Virus record (IMG/VR): IMGVR_UViG_3300014720_000152 | Span: 1 to 27,161 of that record | Direction: 5' to 3' (one strand) | Origin: a virus | DNA: 27,161 nt | In this document: positions 24,000 through 27,161 of the stretch, piece after piece | Layout of the letters: every line of letters starts with the position of its first letter | How positions within the stretch are numbered: the stretch's first letter is position 1 | Position numbers and translations under genes: made by a program | The notes under the pieces: model-generated | Seen by the model: only the letters and a program-made list of their open reading frames with translations | Database searches by the model: none | What the model was told of the DNA's origin: nothing

Positions 24000-24415
24000 T
24001 AATAATTCCAAGTCGCATAATCGCTTCTGCAATCCAAGTGAATAAAATTAGCACTAGGATTAATAGCTCTACCGCCTTTTTTGAAAGTAGAATTAACAAG
24101 TTTTAATAATTCTTCCAATGGTACTCCAATGATGTGGAAGTCGGCAGCAAACCCTTTCGTGTGCATACTACCGCCTTTACGTCCTTGCTTCAATTCCCAT
24201 GCTGTAGGTCTGAATCCTGATGTGATAATCAAAGGTCTATCATAAAAATCTCTGATAATCTGTAATCTTTCAGCAATTCTTTGCAAGTTCCGTTCAATTT
24301 CTATGCTCCATGCTTTTTCGATAAAAGGTAGGATTTCAACTTTATTCACTGTACTGGTAAATAAAAGCTCATAGAGACTTATGTTAGAAGTTAATTGTCT
24401 GTTCAGAATAGGCAT
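23999..24415 (-). CDS. endolysin, peptidase M15A-like
   Basis: A 138-residue protein with the M15A (D,D-carboxypeptidase/L,D-endopeptidase) pattern: ITSGFRPTAWE near residues 64-74, then the zinc ligands H85 (SMHTKG), D92 (AADFH) and H126 (FIHLD). It probably cleaves peptide cross-links of the host cell wall at the end of infection. No signal peptide is seen, so it needs a holin, and the next gene encodes a candidate. AGAGG precedes the ATG by 12 nt. The pair lies beyond the terminator at 24537-24571 and so should have its own promoter, which I could not identify. Confidence 0.85.
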   Translation of the reverse strand: MPILNRQLTSNISLYELLFTSTVNKVEILPFIEKAWSIEIERNLQRIAERLQIIRDFYDRPLIITSGFRPTAWELKQGRKGGSMHTKGFAADFHIIGVPLEELLKLVNSTFKKGGRAINPSANFIHLDCRSDYATWNY

Positions 24416-24536
24416 GTTTATATTTTACCTCTTATTTGATTTTAGTGAGCGTAGCTAATACCAACGGTCAGTAAAACCTTTTGCTAGACTGGGTAATCTT
24501 ATTTGACTACCATATTTTCGATGTCGGGAAAATGGT
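24416..24536. other. intergenic region upstream of the endolysin
   Basis: A 121-nt stretch between the leftward terminator and the endolysin start. No reading frame, tRNA or clear promoter is visible. It contains TAGACTGGGT (24485-24494), whose reverse complement is at 24754-24763. Confidence 0.6.
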
Positions 24537-24571
24537 AAAAAAAACCCTGCAAGGCTGGGGAGCGAGCAGGG
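24537..24571 (-). terminator. intrinsic terminator of the leftward microprotein operon
   Basis: Read leftward: CCCTGC (24571-24566) pairs with GCAGGG (24550-24545) around a 15-nt GC-rich loop, followed by eight T (24544-24537). It ends the leftward operon before the lysis genes. Confidence 0.85.
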
Positions 24572-24613
24572 TAATTTTATGATCTCTTTAGTTGTAGCTA
24601 ATGATAGTTAAGA

Positions 24614-24733
24614 TTAGGCTAAATAATCAGGCAAATTATTAATTAATTCCTCATCCCATGCAGAATCATAATCAATATTACCTTCCAGTAAATTAACTAA
24701 ATCATTAATTAATTCATTAAAATCTTCATCCAT
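24614..24733 (-). CDS. 39-aa strongly acidic peptide (short gene)
   Basis: ATG 24733 opens a 39-codon frame overlapping the previous small gene by 8 nt (ATGGATGA). It contains 12 Asp/Glu and no Lys, Arg or His, and alternates hydrophobic and acidic residues (DFNELINDLVNLLEG) so it is probably an amphipathic helix or two. It is the last gene before the terminator at 24571-24537. Small acidic phage proteins often inhibit host nucleic-acid-binding enzymes, but no family is recognised and that is only a suggestion. Confidence 0.55.
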   Translation of the reverse strand: MDEDFNELINDLVNLLEGNIDYDSAWDEELINNLPDYLA

Positions 24734-24806
24734 ACCAATAAATCAAATGTTGAACCCAGTCTAATACCGAAAGGAAGTTTAATCTTAAATCGGCTATTAT
24801 TTTCAT
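24726..24806 (-). CDS. 26-aa peptide (short gene)
   Basis: ATG 24806 overlaps the preceding stop (ATGA) and has GGGGAT eight bases upstream, a fair ribosome-binding site. It encodes 26 residues rich in Leu, Ile, Trp and Tyr (LRLNFLSVLDWVQHLIYWYG), possibly membrane-associated. The chain of overlaps on both sides supports translation; function unknown. Confidence 0.45.
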   Translation of the reverse strand: MKIIADLRLNFLSVLDWVQHLIYWYG

Positions 24807-24853
24807 TTCTTATCCCCAATAGACCAAGTGATTAAACCACTTGCAAAAAGCAT
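24803..24853 (-). CDS. 16-aa peptide (short gene)
   Basis: ATG 24853 follows AAGAAG closely, 18 nt after the DUF1353 stop, and encodes 16 residues, ending in an ATGA overlap with the 26-aa frame. Alone it would not be credible; it is listed because it completes the chain of overlapping frames. It may serve only to carry ribosomes to the next gene. Confidence 0.3.
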   Translation of the reverse strand: MLFASGLITWSIGDKK

Positions 24854-24871
24854 ATCTTCTTAAATCAGTTA

Positions 24872-25273
24872 CTATTTCCATTTAGGGTTCTTTTTCCTAT
24901 TCCACGCTAACACAGCAATAAACATAGCTTGACGTTTCCAAAATGCCACGCCCTCCATCTTAAGTAATTCCCTAAAAAGAGAATGTGTAAACATTTGAGA
25001 TTTACTTTTCATTACGCATAAATAATCATGCACGATAGCAGGAATCATAAAATCCCTAGCCACTGCTTCACCGATTAAGGGCTGAAACCATGCAGGTATA
25101 GAAGCTCCATCGGAACACCAACCACGAGGGATGTAAACTTCTTCCTCTGAAACGTCAAAATTTTCTCTAACTGAAACGATTAAGCCTTTCTTTAGTTTGA
25201 CTCTTAAAGGGTCATATCCTGCGATCTCAAGATCATTAACAATATCAAAAGGAGTAATTCTAGTTACTTTCAT
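24872..25273 (-). CDS. DUF1353-family protein
   Basis: A 133-residue protein with the two signatures of DUF1353: GWCSDGASIP at residues 51-60 and VHDYL at 81-85, followed by an FRELL helix. DUF1353 members are common in phage genomes, often near lysis or tail genes; their biochemical role is not established, although the conserved Asp/Ser and His-Asp suggest a catalytic site. AAAGG precedes the ATG by 10 nt, and the gene starts 6 nt after the stop of the 51-aa gene. Confidence 0.8.
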   Translation of the reverse strand: MKVTRITPFDIVNDLEIAGYDPLRVKLKKGLIVSVRENFDVSEEEVYIPRGWCSDGASIPAWFQPLIGEAVARDFMIPAIVHDYLCVMKSKSQMFTHSLFRELLKMEGVAFWKRQAMFIAVLAWNRKKNPKWK

Positions 25274-25279
25274 GATTTA

Positions 25280-25435
25280 TTAACCTTTCAGTGTTTTAAT
25301 TTCTTCGTCTATATGCCTTATTTCTATTCTATATTTAACTTTCATTTCTTGATTAAAGGCGGTCACAGCTAGTCTTTCACGATCTTGTTTTCTTGCTTCA
25401 AGTATTTCAATTTGTTCTTCTTTCGTGTAGTTCAT
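25280..25435 (-). CDS. 51-aa coiled-coil protein (short gene)
   Basis: ATG 25435 overlaps the stop of the 69-aa gene (ATGA) and the 51-codon frame fills the gap before DUF1353. It is highly charged and helical throughout (KEEQIEILEARKQDRERL, later RIEIRHIDEEIKTLK), with heptad-like Leu/Ile spacing. No motif is recognised. The coupling and lack of an alternative make it likely real. Confidence 0.65.
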   Translation of the reverse strand: MNYTKEEQIEILEARKQDRERLAVTAFNQEMKVKYRIEIRHIDEEIKTLKG

Positions 25436-25641
25436 AATTTAATGATAACCCAGAAATTCCTTCTCCACTTACGAGGAGTGATAGAGACTTCTTTACCTTC
25501 TTTTGTGTGAAGAGCAGCAAAAATGCGAGCTTCTCTTTTATCTTTAAATCCGTAAGCTAGTTCTGTCTCTGATTCTTTTAATTGAGTAAAAGATGGGAAT
25601 TTTTGTTTAAAATAATCCCAAAATTCTTCTTCTGCTGTCAT
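25432..25641 (-). CDS. 69-aa hypothetical protein
   Basis: A small protein with an acidic N-terminus (MTAEEEFWDYF) and basic, aromatic C-terminus (RKWRRNFWVIIKL). No family is recognised. It overlaps the preceding 28-aa gene and the following 51-aa gene by ATGA, so it lies in the middle of a coupled chain. The mixed charge halves suggest a small alpha/beta domain that may bind nucleic acid, but this is speculative. Confidence 0.65.
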   Translation of the reverse strand: MTAEEEFWDYFKQKFPSFTQLKESETELAYGFKDKREARIFAALHTKEGKEVSITPRKWRRNFWVIIKL

Positions 25642-25724
25642 TCTTTAGTGCTTTCCTTAATTGCTTGTTTTAATTGGTATTGAAGTTCCTTTCTTAAGAG
25701 TTCTTTTTGTTTTGGTAGGGTCAT
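25638..25724 (-). CDS. 28-aa helical peptide (short gene)
   Basis: ATG 25724 overlaps the stop of the 64-aa membrane protein (ATGA) with AGGA just upstream, and its own stop overlaps the start of the 69-aa gene (ATGA). It encodes 28 residues, very rich in Lys, Gln and Glu (KQKELLRKELQYQLKQ), a probable single helix. Two perfect ATGA junctions support it; function unknown. Confidence 0.55.
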   Translation of the reverse strand: MTLPKQKELLRKELQYQLKQAIKESTKE

Positions 25725-25915
25725 TTCCTGCACTCCCAGCTTGTTTTAATGGCAGCAGCACCAGCGATTAATAACAATATAAATACTAAAAATATTAACT
25801 CTGGATTTATTCCGAGAAGTAAAAGCCAATCAGGTAAATGATAGCCAATGTAGGCACAACCACCAAACAAACCAAAAACAATAGTAGTTTTAAAAAAATT
25901 AATTAAAAATCTCAT
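25721..25915 (-). CDS. 64-aa membrane protein with two transmembrane segments
   Basis: Two hydrophobic stretches, about residues 7-27 (FKTTIVFGLFGGCAYIGY) and 31-55 (WLLLLGINPELIFLVFILLLIAG in part), separated by a short turn, with basic residues at both ends. AGGAG with the shared CGGAA leader precedes the ATG. It might be an alternative holin, an antiholin or a membrane-acting early protein; it does not sit beside the endolysin, which argues against it being the main holin. Confidence 0.65.
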   Translation of the reverse strand: MRFLINFFKTTIVFGLFGGCAYIGYHLPDWLLLLGINPELIFLVFILLLIAGAAAIKTSWECRK

Positions 25916-25936
25916 TTCCGTTTTCTCCTGTTATCA

Positions 25937-26203
25937 TTATTCTTTTTCTTGCCACTTACATTTCAAAGAAACTCTTTTTAAATAATTACTTCTATTTCTT
26001 TCTTTAATGGCTTCTTTGTTTTCATCCCTTTTAATTTTTGCTTTAGTCTTGGCTAACTCTTTTCTTACTGCATGATATTTTTTCTGGGATTCGCTCCAAT
26101 TACTTTCATCAGTTTTATTTTTTAAATAATAATCTCTCTGCTGTTGTCTTATTTTTTCTTTGTTCGCCTCATAATAAGACTTAGAATATTCAGTTTTTTT
26201 CAT
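25937..26203 (-). CDS. 88-aa Lys/Glu-rich protein
   Basis: A highly charged, helical protein with a repeated pattern SYYEANKEKIRQQQ and DYYLKN, of the sort found beside phage HNH nucleases, and a C-terminal CKWQEKE. No catalytic motif is visible, so it may be a detached DNA-binding part. GGAAAAAACGGAA precedes the ATG. Its 5' end is echoed at 23737-23750 and its 3' end at 26233-26259, suggesting copies of this gene once existed elsewhere in the region. Confidence 0.6.
   Translation of the reverse strand: MKKTEYSKSYYEANKEKIRQQQRDYYLKNKTDESNWSESQKKYHAVRKELAKTKAKIKRDENKEAIKERNRSNYLKRVSLKCKWQEKE
25945..25971 (-). repeat. 3' end repeat of the 88-aa gene, copy 1
   Basis: 27 nt shared with 26233-26259 at 25 of 27 positions (first 18 identical, TTTCTTGCCACTTACATT on the + strand). 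This copy encodes KCKWQE. Confidence 0.8.
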
Positions 26204-26232
26204 TTCCGTTTTTTCCTACTTTAAACATATCC

Positions 26233-26259
26233 TTTCTTGCCACTTACATTATAAAGAAA
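26233..26259 (-). pseudogene. remnant of the 3' end of an 88-aa-like gene
   Basis: Lies in the 60-nt gap between the RuvC-like gene and the 88-aa gene. It repeats the end of the latter at 25 of 27 positions, but the Lys codon AAA before TGT has become TAA, so the copy is not translatable. It looks like the scar of a duplication or gene loss. Confidence 0.5.
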
Positions 26260-26263
26260 TTAT

Positions 26264-26803
26264 TTAATTCTTCTTTCCTCCATAGACCGCCAACAATATA
26301 GCTTCTGCCATTCCGTCAGACTTAACCCTTCCCCTAGGTGGAATCAGATTAACTTCTGGGTAAAGCTCTTCTGCTTTAGCGATAGCTTCTTCCTTATCTG
26401 CTCCAATGTCAAAATATCCTTTCCATTTGTGCGGTCTTACACTTTCTAGTTTATATCGTTGAGATTCGATAATGCCTAGTATCCTACCCATGTTTCGTTC
26501 GATGGTAGTGGTGGAACGCCTGCTCTCTGTGGGTAAAGCAAAAGGCTCTTCTATAATCGTCAGATCAGGTTCAAAATCAGTAATCAAATCATATACGACT
26601 TTAGAATCTACGATAGTCTTAGTTTTGTAAACCGCTTGCTTAGACTTATGGAGCTTCTTTTCCTTAACTGTCATCTGCTTAACTTTTTTCTTGGTCTTGG
26701 TCTCTAACTGAGTTGTAGGCATTTTAACCACTTGGATTAAATGGTCATCTTCTAAGAAAGCGATACCGCCTTTTAGTCCTGGATCAATTCCTATTACCTT
26801 CAT
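26264..26803 (-). CDS. RuvC-like Holliday junction resolvase
   Basis: A 179-residue RNase H-fold nuclease. GIDPGLKGGIAF at residues 5-16 carries the first catalytic Asp (D7); IIEEP (83-87) gives the Glu pair; SDGMAEAILLAVYG (162-175) holds the last acidic residues D163 and probably E167. A Lys-rich insert lies at about 36-63. It should cut branched DNA before packaging and may also help degrade host DNA. It overlaps the HNH gene by ATGA, so the two nucleases are coupled. Confidence 0.85.
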   Translation of the reverse strand: MKVIGIDPGLKGGIAFLEDDHLIQVVKMPTTQLETKTKKKVKQMTVKEKKLHKSKQAVYKTKTIVDSKVVYDLITDFEPDLTIIEEPFALPTESRRSTTTIERNMGRILGIIESQRYKLESVRPHKWKGYFDIGADKEEAIAKAEELYPEVNLIPPRGRVKSDGMAEAILLAVYGGKKN

Positions 26804-27153
26804 CGCTTTTTAAAAAACTCCTTTAAAACTTGCTTAACGTGGTCATCTTTGACAAAATAATGGGGGTTTCGTTTATCATAGCCGACAATTCCAGCTTTGA
26901 TTAACGCACTAGATAAAGCTCTTTCTTGCCTATGGACTGCTTCGTGAGTCTGTGGGTCAAGCATGTGGATATTTTTAGGGTCAGGGTTCATTCTGTCTAA
27001 ATCTATATGATGTCTCTGCATTAGCTTTCTTTGGGCTTCACTTAATCCTTTAGTTTGAGGATTCGTTTTTAAAATTTCTTCCCTTGACGGGTAAAGTCTG
27101 CCACGTGAACCGCTCCAGTTAGGGATGTAATCAGGATAAATTATTTTAGTCAT
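26800..27153 (-). CDS. small HNH-like endonuclease
   Basis: A 117-residue basic protein. QRHHIDLDRMNPDPKNI at about 46-62 and LDPQTHEAVHRQ at 65-76 give the HNH-type order His-His, Asn, His, His (H48/H49, N61, H70, H74). No zinc-binding Cys pairs are seen. It may act with the adjacent resolvase in DNA metabolism, or be a homing-type enzyme; the coupled ATGA junction favours a role in phage DNA processing. The start, 8 nt from the window edge, cannot be checked against upstream sequence. Confidence 0.7.
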   Translation of the reverse strand: MTKIIYPDYIPNWSGSRGRLYPSREEILKTNPQTKGLSEAQRKLMQRHHIDLDRMNPDPKNIHMLDPQTHEAVHRQERALSSALIKAGIVGYDKRNPHYFVKDDHVKQVLKEFFKKR

Positions 27154-27161
27154 GTCATCAC

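Noticed and set aside
24000-24032. Upstream ATG at 24032 as the holin-candidate start
   Set aside because: It would place 11 residues inside the endolysin gene; the TAATG junction at 23999 is the usual coupled arrangement.
24450-24536. Possible tRNA in the gap before the endolysin (a TTCGA-like stretch is present)
   Set aside because: No acceptor, D or anticodon stems could be paired in the right order on either strand.
1-27161. Integrase, repressor, attachment sites, transposons or bacterial flanking genes
   Set aside because: None seen; the content is phage structural, lysis and nuclease genes throughout, so there is no sign of a prophage boundary in this window.

Overview
The window is a stretch of an AT-rich, T7-like podophage genome (short-tailed, double-stranded DNA phage of a bacterium, probably Gram-negative). 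The evidence is the ordered set of head and tail genes: large terminase, portal, Bbp19-like protein, scaffold, major capsid, tail tubular proteins A and B, gp13/gp14-like internal proteins, three large internal virion (DNA-ejection) proteins and a T7 gp17-like tail fibre. No integrase, repressor, RNA polymerase, replication gene or tRNA is visible, so the host and lifestyle cannot be fixed. The AT-rich, tightly packed sequence would suit an AT-rich aquatic bacterium, but that is inference.

Layout. Positions 1-23687 run rightward on the + strand: packaging genes (about 1-2733), head genes (2714-6606), tail tube (6684-9406), internal virion proteins (9378-17551), then a host-recognition block (17572-22756) with a fibre, a polyglycine adhesin, a collagen-like fibre and several small overlapping genes. 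A membrane-anchored coiled-coil protein (22753-23157) and a possible winged-helix protein (23256-23687) follow. Two hairpins at 23719-23800 end this arm. Positions 23802-27153 run leftward: HNH-like nuclease, RuvC-like resolvase, an 88-aa charged protein and a chain of very small coupled genes, closed by a terminator at 24537-24571. A lysis pair follows (M15 peptidase endolysin and a two-helix holin candidate).

Regulation visible in sequence. Strong terminators flank the capsid gene, making it a separate transcription unit. Its leader carries two copies of a bulged GAAA hairpin exactly 30 nt apart, with an identical 17-nt core and differing but still paired lower stems. A TTTAWGTTATAATA motif recurs in three intergenic sites. 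Several genes without a Shine-Dalgarno have TATAAT 7-9 nt before the ATG, suggesting leaderless mRNAs. Many neighbours overlap by ATGA-type junctions, and several real genes of 16-51 codons are hidden in them.

Most notable: the capsid-leader tandem hairpins; the symmetrical 29-bp divergent promoter with a 22-aa Lys/Ala/Pro-rich peptide; the coupled microprotein chain ending in a 39-aa peptide with 12 acidic and no basic residues; and an apparent CTG start for the large terminase.
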